Made by a program: the position numbers and the translations under genes. From positions 14,405,001 through 14,469,000 of the forward strand of contig NC_083387.1 in assembly GCF_031755915.1 (NCBI RefSeq): 64,000 nt of DNA, in the 5' to 3' direction. Every line of letters begins with the position of its first letter. Position 1 is the first letter of the stretch. Shown in pieces: positions 36,621 to 46,325 of the stretch. Source of the stretch: Ziziphus jujuba. Its lineage: Eukaryota; Streptophyta; Magnoliopsida; Rosales; Rhamnaceae. The notes under the pieces are model-generated. The model was not told where the DNA came from. It worked only from the letters and a program-made list of their open reading frames with translations, and did not search any database.

Positions 36621-36625
36621 AATTT

Positions 36626-37095
36626 AAGTTATTATTTTATTATTTTCATTGTAAATTAGTTAATTCCTAAATCAAAATAAAGGAATTAATTAATCCAAAT
36701 TAGATTAGGAAAGGAGATGAATTTTGGCCAAGCTAGGTTTCTTATTCTTTGGTGGCCGGTTTTACCTAGTTAATTATGGTTTTATTTTGTAACTTTTATC
36801 CTATTTAAGGGCTTGTTTTATCAATAATATTCAGTACATTATTCATACAGAAAATTATTTATGAGATTGAACTCTCTTTATTCTCTTTGAACACCTAAAA
36901 CACCATTAGTGAATGAGTATTTTAGTTTTGATTTATCAATAGAATATCCACCACCTATTGTGGCATCTTCATCATATACCAAGGTTTCTAATCACAAGTT
37001 GCTTAGGGGTTAAGGTGACCATTAGAACATGAACATAATTAGATCCAGAATAATATAATACGGGTTTAAGTGCAGGTCGTCCTAGATTCGTATCA
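36626..37095 (+). repeat. Truncated 5' LTR of gypsy copy B
   Basis: Matches 41252-41714, the last two-fifths of the full LTR, from aagttattattttattattt to the terminus CGTATCA. Confidence 0.9.
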
Positions 37096-37097
37096 TT

Positions 37098-37110
37098 TGG
37101 TATCAAAGTC
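37098..37110 (+). promoter_or_regulatory. Primer-binding site of gypsy copy B
   Basis: TGGTATCAAAGTC, two bases after the LTR; two changes from the initiator-tRNA site TGGTATCAGAGCC in copy A. Confidence 0.85.
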
Positions 37111-38144
37111 GAATTTTGTTCAGGTTTGATCTATCTTTATTTGCTTTATTTGTTTTTATGTTATTCTACAATTTTACCATTAGGTTAACGTTGCATCTAG
37201 TTCATACATGTTCAGCATCTTAACAAAAAAAAAAAAAACAAAATTCATTCCTAGTTTTTACCGTATTTTTTTTTTTCCTAGTTTGTTGGTTGTTTTTCAT
37301 CTTTGTTCTTAGTAATTTAGTTTATCATTGATTTTTCTTTGCTATTTTTGATCTTAAATATTTGCATACTTATATTCAAAAAATAAAAGAAAAAAAGGAA
37401 GAGTGTTTCTGGCACCATATATAAATTTACAAAAAAAAAAAATTACAAATTTGTATTTTGTTTTGGAGGTCATCAGTTTGGTGGTTATTTGGTGTTGGAC
37501 TTGCAATTTTTGGTGTTGTTTCTTGCTATTGCAGTTGTTTTGTATTCAGTGACTTAAAAAAAAAAATAAACTGCACAAAAAGGCCGGTTGTTGAATTTGA
37601 AGATTGGAATTTTGTTTGTGGGAAAATTGTAATATTTGGAGTTGCTGAGAATTTATTTTACTGCCAGATATTTGAATTTTGGGTGCTTAGTTTATTTGGA
37701 TTAAAGTTAGTTAAAGGAATTGATACAAAAACTTGAATTACAAAAACATCAACCAACATTATTCCTTAATTTTGTTCGAATTGATTCTTGTTCGTATTTG
37801 AAATTTTTTTTTCTAAATTTTTACTCTTGAATCCTAAATTTCTTACCATCTGGTCCAGTTCTTATTAATTCCAAAATTTTCCTTGTTAATTTGCCTTATT
37901 TTGCCTAGAAAAGCTGAAAACTAGGTTTTGTTAAATCCATCGGTATTGCCTTATTTTATGGGTATTTTAATTAGAACTTTGAGATAATTCTTTGAGTGAG
38001 AAAAGACAAGAGTGGTTGAGCTTAAAAGAGGGTAAAAGCTGAAATTAGTGTGAAAACACGAGTATCGAGACCTTGATTGAGTGAAACATGTAAGGGAGTG
38101 ATTTTGGTGAGGTTCTATTTTATTTTTGTTTTACTCATACTAAC
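37111..38144 (+). other. Leader of gypsy copy B
   Basis: About 1 kb untranslated, with A/T homopolymers; corresponds to 26301-27568 of copy A. The open frame at 37458-37736 is not conserved there and is not taken as a gene. Confidence 0.6.
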
Positions 38145-39300
38145 ATGGCAGATTCAAGGTTGAAAAGAGGAGATCTCCCACTAAGGATTAATGAAGAAGA
38201 AATCGTAGGATTCCATGGTGATTCCCAAGCTATAGGGAGTAATGAGCAAATGGACATAAAGACTGTCTTGGAGCAATTACAATGGATTAATACTCAATTT
38301 AACCATATAAATCAACGAATTGATAGATTAAAAACATCCCAAGGAATGTCGAATACAAGGTTTGATGCTCATGGAGGCCGAGGGCGACTTAAAGAGGAAT
38401 TTTGGGAAGGTAACTTTGAAGATGACTTGGAGGAGGAGTTTGATGAAAATTTTGCACTCCAAGGAAGGTAAAACCATGGAAGACCATAAAGGAATGAAGA
38501 TGATGATCTTGGGAATATCAAGGTATACATTCCACCTTTCATGGGAAAAAGTGACCCGAAAGCTTATTTGGAATGGAAGGGGCAAATGGAGATGATTTTT
38601 TACTGTCACAACAATTCGAAGGCCAAGAAAGTTAAATTGGTAGCAATGGAATTTGGATACTATGCACTCCAATAGTGGACTAATGAGCAAAACACCCGAA
38701 GGAGAGTAGGTGATAAATTGATCACTACATGGCGACAAATGAAGAGAGCCATGAGGAAGCGATTTGTACCATCACACTATCATAGGTTGCTGCATCAAAG
38801 ACTTCAATCTTTATCTCAAGGAAATAGGTCCACGGAGGATTATTATAAGGAAATGAAGATGCTTATGATAAGATTAAGCATGAATGAAGATAACGAAGCA
38901 ATCATGGCAAGGGTTTTGGGTGGTTTGAATCGTGAAATAGCCAATCAACTAGAATTGCAACAATATGTGGAATTGGAGGAGATGTTGCATATGGCTATTA
39001 AGCTTTAGCATCAATTCAAGAGGAGGGGTGTAAGTTAACGACTTCAAGGTGTTTCCAATAGCTAAAGGACAAATCTAAGTGGCTGGAGAAATAATCCTAC
39101 CTATGAAAACAAACCAAAACTGAAAGTTGGAGAAGAAAGTTCAAATAAGCCAAAGAGAGGATAGAACTGAATCTATCCAAGCACCAAAGAATGAGGTAAA
39201 ATCTGATCCTAAACCTTGAAGATCTAGAGAAATTATTTGTTTTAAATACCAGGGATGAGGACATATCTCTAGCCAATGCTTGAATAGAAGAATTATGATG
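38145..39300 (+). pseudogene. gypsy gag (copy B)
   Basis: ATG at 38145 gives MADSRLKRGDLPLRINEEE, a coiled-coil-like segment (VLEQLQWINTQFNHINQRID) and acidic DDLEEEFDENFALQGR. After a stop (38469), in the same frame, come IPPFMGKSDPKAYLEWKGQ, WRQMKRAMRKRFVPSHYHR, STEDYYKEMKMLMIRLSMNE and NREIANQLELQQYVELEEML. The zinc knuckle near 39238-39280 reads CFKYQG*GHISSQC: the second cysteine is tyrosine and there is a stop. This copy preserves the family's gag N-terminus best and justifies the start used for copy A. Confidence 0.9.
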
Positions 39301-40262
39301 TTAAAGGGTAATGGTGAGCTAGAACTGGAAAGTGAAGAAAGTGAGTGTGAAACCGAACAAGGAGAGGAAGAACTTGAAGATGAAGTCAAGATGCTACATG
39401 CATCCAATGCCGAACTAAACTTGGTTTCTAGGAGACTGCTAGCTATATACAAGGATGAGGATCAAGTTCAAAGGGAAAACATCTTCCACACCCGATGTGA
39501 AATCTAAGGTAAGATTTGTAGTACGATAATTGATAGTGGAAGTTGTACAAATGTAATTAGTAACATTGTAGTTGATAAATTAGGCTTAGCAACAATTAAA
39601 CATCTAGAACCATTTAAATTACAATGGCTTCATGATAGTGGAGAGATGAAAGTAAATAAACAAGTCAAAGTAAAATTCAACATTAATAAATATGTGGATA
39701 TTGTATTGTGTGATGTTGTTCCTATGCATGCGGGTCATATTTTGTTGGGTAGGCCATGGCAATTTGATAAAGATGCTATTCATTGTGGTCAAGAGAATTC
39801 CATTGTATTTAAAGTTAAAGGGAAAAAGGTTAACCTGGAGCCATTAACTCCAAAAGAAGTATTTAGAGATCCACTTCAAATGCAACAAAGGAGGGAGGCC
39901 GAAAAGCTTCAAGAAAATGTTAGTATGGCACCCATGGCTTCAACAACTATTCAAGGGAACAAAGCCATGCAAAAACAACCAGGTAAGTGTCCTAAACTCA
40001 ATGGTGAGGGGAAAAATAATGATAAAGCCAAGAGTGAGAAGAAACTTGAAAAAGCTAGGAGTGAGAGAAAACAAATGGAACGTGTGAATGTGAAAGAAAA
40101 AGAGAGGAAAGAAAAAGAAATTTTTTTATCTTAGCTTAGGTGATCTTAAAAAGGCATTTATAAGTAATAAACCTATGCTGGTTATAGTCTATAAAGACGC
40201 TTATTTAAATATGTTTTTATTGTATAGAACTTTATCTGCATTATTAAGAACCTAATGGAAAT
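39301..40262 (+). pseudogene. gypsy aspartic protease and linker (copy B)
   Basis: GNGELELESEESECETEQ and an acidic stretch, then AELNLVSRRLLAIYKDEDQV, NIFHTRCEI, a stop, and CSTIIDSGSCTNVISNIVV with catalytic DSG at about 39532. Next come GEMKVNKQVKVKFNINKYVD, DVVPMHAGHILLGRPWQFDK, and a lysine- and glutamate-rich linker to 40132. LGDLKKAFISNKPMLVIVYK (about 40137-40197) is the start of the RT region, after which RT text stops. Confidence 0.88.
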
Positions 40263-40600
40263 TTGAAAATTTGGGAGAGATTATTTACTAATATTAAAAA
40301 GTGTAATTTTTGCCGAGATGAACTTGTATTTCTAGTATTTTTTGTGGTAGTGTTCTACTCAGGGGATTGTGTTCGGTTGCATTTAAGAAACGAGAGGTGT
40401 CCCGAACAAAGAAAGTCGAAGCTTATGCCGCGTGAAGATGGACATTTTCAAGTTTTGGAGTGGATTAATGAAAATGCTTACAAACTTGACTTACCAGATG
40501 AGGATAATGTTAGTGCTACATTTACTGTTGCTAACTTATCTCCTTTTGCTACAGGTGATGGTTTTGATTTGAGGGCAAATCCTTTTCAAGAGGAGGGGAA
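40263..40600 (+). pseudogene. gypsy RT remnant joined to Pol tail (copy B)
   Basis: ERLFTNIKKCNFCRDELVFL, then [60 protein letters not shown] and [12 protein letters not shown]. The first segment is the RT connection region. The rest is the C-terminal tail of Pol that normally follows integrase. The join (..VFFV|VVFYSGD..) is at the same place as in copy C (..[11 protein letters not shown]..). The frame runs into the polypurine tract and LTR, as in copy A. Confidence 0.88.
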
Positions 40601-41714
40601 TGATGCATATCCGCCCGAACCTGCACAACCGACAACCCGCTGGGGTGCCCATCCAATACGGATGAAGACCGGGCCGATCACTAGAGCTCAAGACAAGAGG
40701 TTAAGGACAACCTGAGAGCATTTATACAGGAAGTAGTTAATTCTCAAAAGATATGTCCATACCTGAAGATACAAAATCTGTTCTAAGCATCCGAGTGGTG
40801 GAAGCCGATAGGGACCCGCGTAGCTGTTTTTGAGCAAATTTGGACTTCGGGCAGCAAAGAACGGTTCAAACACTTCATGAACTCAATGAATATCAGTAAG
40901 AGGAAATGGGATCCAGCTAAGGCAGAATCAAAAGCAACTAAAAAGGACTTGTACGGACAGCATCTCAATTTGGCCGAAAATGTGCTGTTTAGCCACTAGC
41001 TTTGACTTTTCTTCTTATTTGACTTATTCCAATCAAGAGGCAACATGTGGGAATCATCATTAATCATATTTGGCATCCTACATGGCATATAGGAGCTGAT
41101 TTGGAACCCAAACAAGCTGGAAATTGGTCAAAGATACCTTAGTAGTCAAACTAGTAAACTAGTTTCCTAATTTGATTTTGACTTTTTGTTTTAGAAAATT
41201 AGTCTTTTATTTGGTTTCTATTTATTTATTTGCTGGAAAAATCAACTTAGGAAAGTTATTATTTTATTATTTTCATTGTAAATTAATTAATTCCTAATTC
41301 AAATAAAGGAATTAATTAATCCAAATTAGATTAGGAAAGGAGGTGAATTTCAGCCAAGCTAGGTTTCCTATTCTTTGGTGGCCGGTTTTACCTAGATAAT
41401 TAGGGTTTTATTTTGTAACTTTTAGCCCATTTAAGGGCTTGTTTTATCAATAATATTCAGTACATTATTCATACAAATATGAGATTGGACTCTTTTTATT
41501 CTTTTTAAACACCTAGAATACCATTAGTGAATGAGTATTTTTAGTTTTAACTTATCAATAAGATATCCATCACCTATTGTGGCATCTTCATCATATACCA
41601 AGGTTTCTAATCACAGGTTGGTTAGGGGTTAAAGTGACCATTAGAACTTGAACATAATTAGATCCGGGCTAATATAATATGGGTTTAGGTGCAGGTCATC
41701 CTAGGTTCATATGA
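40601..41714 (+). repeat. 3' LTR of gypsy copy B (long form)
   Basis: 1114 bp, starts TGATGCATATCC after the tract AAGAGGAGGGGAA and ends TTCATATGA (expected ...ATCA). Its interior pairs with 36626-37095 and, inverted, with 34067-35177. Confidence 0.9.
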
Positions 41715-42400
41715 CTAGGGTTCCAGAAAGGGATCCAAGATGGGTTCCAACACAAACCCTATAAAGGGTGGGAAATAAGTATAAGCATGTGAGAAAGAAG
41801 TTATAGATTGGAAATTAACCAGCATTTTGTCCAACTCCTCCAAAACTAAAGCCTTACCATCTACTTTTTAAAACTTCATATGAACTTGGAACACTCGGCC
41901 TCTATCGAAACTTTTTAGAATCTGAGAGAATCTTATTGAAGTCATTGACAACTATCTAAGGAATGAAGATTGACCAACCTAAACTTATAATCTCTTGCCA
42001 TAACCGATGCCTTTCATCCATATCTTTATTACCTTAAATAGAAGTTATTATACACTGCTCTTCCCAAAATAAACAATCATGTCCACAAAGTTTTGTTTCT
42101 TAGTTAGATTAAATAGCCTCCAATTTTTATTCCAAAAAAATACTATACCTTTAGATAAATCCACTGCATCCACCACAAAGTGATTAGATAAATTTAAATG
42201 TTTCTTTAACCTATGGTAGTTATATGTTGATTATTTTTTTTTTTTCAAGAGACACACCATAGTGTTGCAGAATTTGACATTACTATCCAATTGAGCACTG
42301 TTAAGGGATTCCCAAACCTTTTACAGTTCCAACATAAGATGCTCATTGGGCCCATGAAGGCTATATTGGGCTAATCTCCACACCCTTAGAATCAAAAGCT
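41715..42400 (-). pseudogene. LINE endonuclease domain, first part
   Basis: Minus-strand reading: VWESLNSAQLDSNVKFCNT, then MVCLLK (about 42250-42340), corresponding to the LINE motif for G.GNP.TVR.L..L....P. Next come IVFFWNKNWRLFNLTKKQN, FVDMIVYFGKSSV and NDFNKILSDSKKF (about 41920-41965, matching the GDFNEIL motif), VLEELDKMLVNFQ. Stops and frame changes are frequent. The SDH part of the domain is found on the other side of the insertion (YDHC near 32020). Confidence 0.8.
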
Positions 42401-42539
42401 TCCTTAAGATATCTATCATCATCCCCAAAAAGATTTTGAATAACATTTGATACCTCTTTATTCACAACTTCTATATCTCATTTCTTATTAACTACCTTAT
42501 ATAGGCTATACATATTGCCTTTTTTCGCATCCACCTTCC

Positions 42540-43870
42540 CTAAACTCTTCATATCTTTTAATAGAGATTTTTGCTTCTTTTCCTGAGTTCCTTCCAAACG
42601 TAAAGGTTTTGCAAAATTGGCATTCGGCCTTGTTCCACAGATTCTAAAATGATTGAACCCAAAGTAGCAGTTAAATTTGTCCGAATGATATTCATACTTT
42701 TTACATCTTTACTTAAGTTCCCAAAAATTTCCTTGTTTATAATACCACTCACATAAAGATTGGATCTCCTATCTAATGATTGGATCTCCTATCTAACAAA
42801 AGACCTAAATTAAAGGGATTCTCAATTGGATCTTCCTCATCACCATGCACATCATCCATATAGTTCTCACATCTAATCATGTGTGATTGCCCTTCTATGA
42901 TCCATTTACCATGTTCAATCTGCAAAGTATTCCCTATCAAAAATAATTTTCTTTTTTAACCCTTCCATCATGTTGTCTATTCTCCGAGGCTCTGTTATCA
43001 TTTTCTTATTGTTTAACATTGGAAAAAGGAACAATCATCATTGCTACTGGTGATGGTGCAGTCTCCATGTGTCCCACTCCCAAACATTTTCCACATGTAG
43101 CCACTCCCCAAGATGGGTCATTCTAGGCTTACTGAAATGCAAATTATGGCAATACTTAGTGTTAAGTCCGATGAAACCATATTCAAAGTAAAAATGTGGT
43201 AGCCGCTCATGTTTGAAGTTTAACCATAATGGTTCCTTATTCTTCCTAGCAGCCTAGAACCCTAGAATGAATGGTTTGTCAAGAGAAAAAGAGATCCTCA
43301 TTTGAGATGTCATAATTCCAGCCTTCCCATAGCTCGACTCTACTTCTAGTTTATGCCTATCTTCCTGCCAAGTTTAACAAGAACTAACAAAGCATCATTT
43401 AAAAGGAATCCCTTTCAAATTTATCTAGATCACCATTTCATTGAAAATAATTTCATTCAGAGCTAGATTTGGTTCCTGTCGTTTCAAAGCAATAAGGGAG
43501 CCATTGAGACTACAAGGTCCATTATCCTCAACAATTCAAGCATCGACTTCATTATGGAACTGAAACAAAATGATGCCATTATCCATCTTTATGTAATCAA
43601 AGCCTTCTAAAGGATTCCATCCTCTTTGAAGCGCCGCTACCACGTGCTTGGCCTTAACTAGTGCATGAGACAACACTTTACCAAGAAAGTTATATCTCAA
43701 CTCCTCTTCAGTCTCTGTAGGAATAGTATCAACTCAATCAACTAAAAAAATTTTACCCATAAACATTTCATGGGCCTTATCCATGATCTATTTGCTAGTA
43801 ATCAAAACATTTGCAGTAGGAATAAAAGAAGAAAACGATGTTCTAACACCAACCGAATATTAGGCTATGG
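42540..43870 (-). pseudogene. LINE ORF1 (DUF4283 and CCHC knuckle), degenerate
   Basis: Minus-strand reading from 43784: MDKAHEMFMGKIFLVD, stop, TETEEELRYNFLGKVLSHAL, VVAALQRGWNPLEGFDYIKM, NGIILFQFHNEVDA, stop, MVI*INLKGIPF. This is the DUF4283 fold of plant L1 ORF1. The knuckle region, LNFKHERLPHFYFEYGFIGL, NTKYCHN (43150-43215), has tyrosines for two of the zinc-binding cysteines. Further on are WDTWRLHHHQ and a C-terminal part to SGIINKEIFGNLSKDVKSMN. It would bind LINE RNA; it is now dead. Confidence 0.82.
42758..42797. repeat. 20-bp tandem duplication in LINE ORF1
   Basis: gattggatctcctatctaa occurs at 42758 and 42778, a small perfect doubling. Confidence 0.9.
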
Positions 43871-43900
43871 ATAAATTTGTACTTCTTACAAAGAAACTCG

Positions 43901-44455
43901 AGGCGATAAAGAAAAAGTCTTTTCATTAGCTAACCTATAGTTGATGTGGCTATGCCAATCAAGTACGTAGGTCAGTTGGCTATCTTACTTAAATATATTT
44001 ATAAGATTTTGTTATTGGTCTTCTTCAATTTTGGATATCCATCACATCAAACCTTAGTTTTAATGTTAAATCTCACGATTTGACATTGTGGAAATGTCAA
44101 TTTTGACCTTTTAAAAAATTTTAAAATTATTGAAATGTCTACTTTTCTATTTTTTACTAAAATTATTTCACTACTAAGACTACTATAATATAATTTCAAA
44201 TAGTCAGAAAATAATATAATAAAAAAATACTTTTTTTAGCAAAAGAAAAAAATTAATTTAAGTGTCACTTGTTAACATGTTCTCTTTTTATTTATTTTTT
44301 TGTTTTTTTTATTGTAAATTGTGTGTAATTTACTTACTTTGATAGTAGTAGTTAGAGATAGAGTTTGTTAAACATATCGATCAACTATAAATGTGAAGAA
44401 ACCGGAAAAAAAAATTAAAAACCAACCCAACTTTAAGTTTCATTTTTTTCTTTAT
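43901..44455. other. AT-rich spacer
   Basis: Between the LINE 5' end and the LTR at 44461; no coding similarity or paired repeat seen. Confidence 0.5.
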
Positions 44456-44460
44456 AGTTA
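44456..44460. repeat. Target-site duplication (left), AGTTA
   Basis: Four of five bases match TGTTA at 48100-48104 on the other side of the element. Confidence 0.6.
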
Positions 44461-45047
44461 TGTTTATACCAATATTTCAACCCAGATAAAAGGAAACTAG
44501 ATTATGAAAAAATAGTATTTGTCACACATTGTTTCGATAGTAAAAGCCATATGAATATTAGAAGAATATATATATATATATTGGTATTTTATCCTATATT
44601 GAAAAGGCAAGAGATTGGTTAGTAGTTCTTTTTACCACATATTAAAGCCTTTTATACACTTTGAAATACACCTCAACATCTACTACACCCCTCTACATTA
44701 AAATGTTTCTCTTAGTTTTAATTCTAGTTTTCAACATAGAAAAACCATACCTTTAAGGCATCCAATATTTAGTTTTAGCTATTTTATTTAGGCTACCTTT
44801 TATATTGGCTTTAATTATTTAGTTTTCTCGGATTTGTTTTTTTAGTTGATTAAAATTTTTGAATTATTAAGGCATCAGAATATTTTTAATTGTTTGTTCT
44901 CTGTAATTAACTACAGTCATTTGATTTATTTTTATTTTTTAGCAATTGTTACTACTTTTATTATTATTTTTTCTTTCTCCTTCCTTCCATCTAGAAGGTG
45001 TTGTGCCCTCACAATCAATGATGCCCAGCATTGAAGTTTTTCCAACA
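44461..45047 (+). repeat. 5' LTR of the small retroelement
   Basis: 587 bp, TGTTTATACCAATATTT...TTCCAACA. Pairs with 47555-48099 through shared phrases such as 'gtcacacattgtt', 'gcattttatccca', 'attaaggcat' and 'tttattattttttcttt', with clear divergence between the copies. Confidence 0.85.
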
Positions 45048-45050
45048 TTA

Positions 45051-45071
45051 TTTTGGCATTGCCCATTGGGA
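45051..45071 (+). promoter_or_regulatory. Degenerate primer-binding-site-like stretch
   Basis: ttggcattgcccattgggac just after the LTR resembles the TTGGCGCC...-type primer site of some plant gypsy elements with C-to-T decay. A tentative reading only. Confidence 0.35.
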
Positions 45072-45204
45072 CACATAAACTAAGAAGCTTAATTAACTTC
45101 AAATGATTAAAAAGTCATTCGAGACATTGTGCGTTAGATGAGTGATGATACAAAAGAGCACAACATAAAGATGATAGCGTAATTCATTTTCATGTACTAA
45201 GAGT

Positions 45205-46080
45205 TACAGGCCATCCAGGCAACACTGAAAGGTGCATGGCCAATTTATGGTCAAAATGAGCATCAAATGCATGCCTTCAAGGCTACCTCTATCTGGATGC
45301 TGGCTAATCAAGCCGCATCCATTCTAATGTTGGCCCTTCAAGCCATATCAGCCTTGACACTAGCTTCCCATGCTATCTCCATCTAGTTACAAGCTCTTTA
45401 GGCAGCATTAATACCTATAAGAGTGCTAGCCTCCAAGGCTATCTTTATCCCTTCTGCCTCGATGCTAGCTGCCAAAACCATATCCATTCTAATGCAGGCC
45501 ATGCCAAAACCTACTGGAGTACAAGCCCCTCGGGTTGTATTCATTCCAGTGTAGGCACTCTAGGCCACATCCATTTAGTTGTAGGCCCTTCAAGTCGCAT
45601 TTTCACTATGGAATTACTGGTGTCTAAGGTTGCTCCCAAAGTCGCATCCATTCCAATGTAGAGCATACCAAAACCTACTGAAGTACAAGCCCCTCAAGTT
45701 AAATTTATTCCAATGTTGGCCTCACTAATCGAATATGTCCCATTGTTGACACCTTTAGTCATCTCATATTTAGTCATCTCCATAATGGTGCTACGTCCTT
45801 AAGCCATATCTAGCATAGTAGTGACTCATTGGGCCACTCCTATAAGGATGAGACAAGTTGAACACATAGAACAAAATGCTCGATTGTGTATTCCCATACA
45901 AGCTAGAAATCGAATTTATGCCAAGGGCCAACAACTTATATGACAAGGCCATAACTAGAAGTATGGCTAATATGGCATCCTTTAACCATAGTCGACTGAC
46001 TCCAATGGCCCAAGTCGGAGGAATAAGTTCTATGACCTTCAGGCCAATCGAGACTTTGAATAACTGAAGATCCAAAGCAA
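45205..46080 (+). pseudogene. Degenerate decapeptide-repeat coding region
   Basis: Plus-strand frame reading LQAIQATLKGAWPIYGQNEH, then tandem units of 30 nt (10 residues) from 45282: ATSIWMLANQ, AASILMLALQ, AISALTLASH, AISI*LQAL*. Longer variants (36, 39 and 57 nt, all multiples of three) follow, then VVFIPV*AL* and ATSI*L*ALQ to 45593. Consensus A-[ATI]-S-I-x-x-x-A-L-Q. Most stops are TAG at glutamine (CAG or CAA) positions, as expected from decay of a former open frame. A second-order repeat holds KPTGVQAPR and KPTEVQAPQ (45508, 45675). The frame continues to about 46075 (RQVEHIEQNARLCIPIQARN). Function unknown; a Gag-like structural protein is only a guess. Confidence 0.55.
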
Positions 46081-46316
46081 CATAAAAAAAGGCTTAAGGA
46101 TGGATTCAAAAGTCACTGAAAATATCACTTCGAAGATGACTAGGCAAACAACCATGAAGCATAATTTGAAGGGATTTTGGTTTGGACAGAGTCCAAGTGT
46201 GGTAGAAAAAGGCGAACGAAGACCAACACATCCATGCCAATGGCTATCATATGCTATTAGTAAGGAAATCTAAGGTCGAAAATTGAAATGTTATATATTT
46301 CTTCAAATTATTCTAA

Positions 46317-46325
46317 TTTAATGAA
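46317..46325. repeat. 9-bp target duplication of the MULE (left)
   Basis: TTTAATGAA, identical to 47534-47542. Confidence 0.93.

Larger units (their letters stand above)
34067..36625 (-). mobile_element. Ty3/gypsy half-element (copy C): 3' LTR and part of pol
   Basis: Same family as copies A and B. Holds a full-length 3' LTR (34067-35177), the polypurine tract, the Pol tail, a fragment of RT and the protease-RT linker. It is cut at about 36625 within the text DAIHYGNENSIVFKFKG. Gag, protease and 5' LTR are missing. At 36625 it abuts the interior of a plus-strand LTR of copy B, so the two halves are joined head to head. Confidence 0.88.
36626..41714 (+). mobile_element. Ty3/gypsy element (copy B), 5' LTR truncated, pol deleted
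   Basis: Plus-strand member of the same family. Contents are a truncated 5' LTR (36626-37095), a degenerate initiator-tRNA primer site (37098-37110), a leader, gag, protease, a charged linker, a short RT remnant joined to the Pol tail, a polypurine tract (40588-40600) and a full 3' LTR (40601-41714). The first 650 or so bases of the 5' LTR are missing where it abuts copy C. No target duplication was found around the combined C-B block (AGATG left, CTAGG right). Confidence 0.88.
41715..43900 (-). mobile_element. L1-type LINE, 5' half (ORF1 and endonuclease)
   Basis: Minus-strand continuation of the LINE at 28628-32046. Order from high coordinate: ORF1 with a DUF4283-like domain and zinc knuckle, its C-terminal part, then the start and middle of the endonuclease domain, which breaks off at 41715 beside a gypsy LTR. 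Confidence 0.82.

Noticed and set aside
37458..37736. 92-codon frame with hydrophobic segments
   Set aside because: It sits in the leader of gypsy copy B and is not conserved in the leader of copy A.
34062..41719. Target-site duplication around the joined gypsy B and C block
   Set aside because: The flanks are AGATG and CTAGG; they do not match, so a single simple insertion is not supported.
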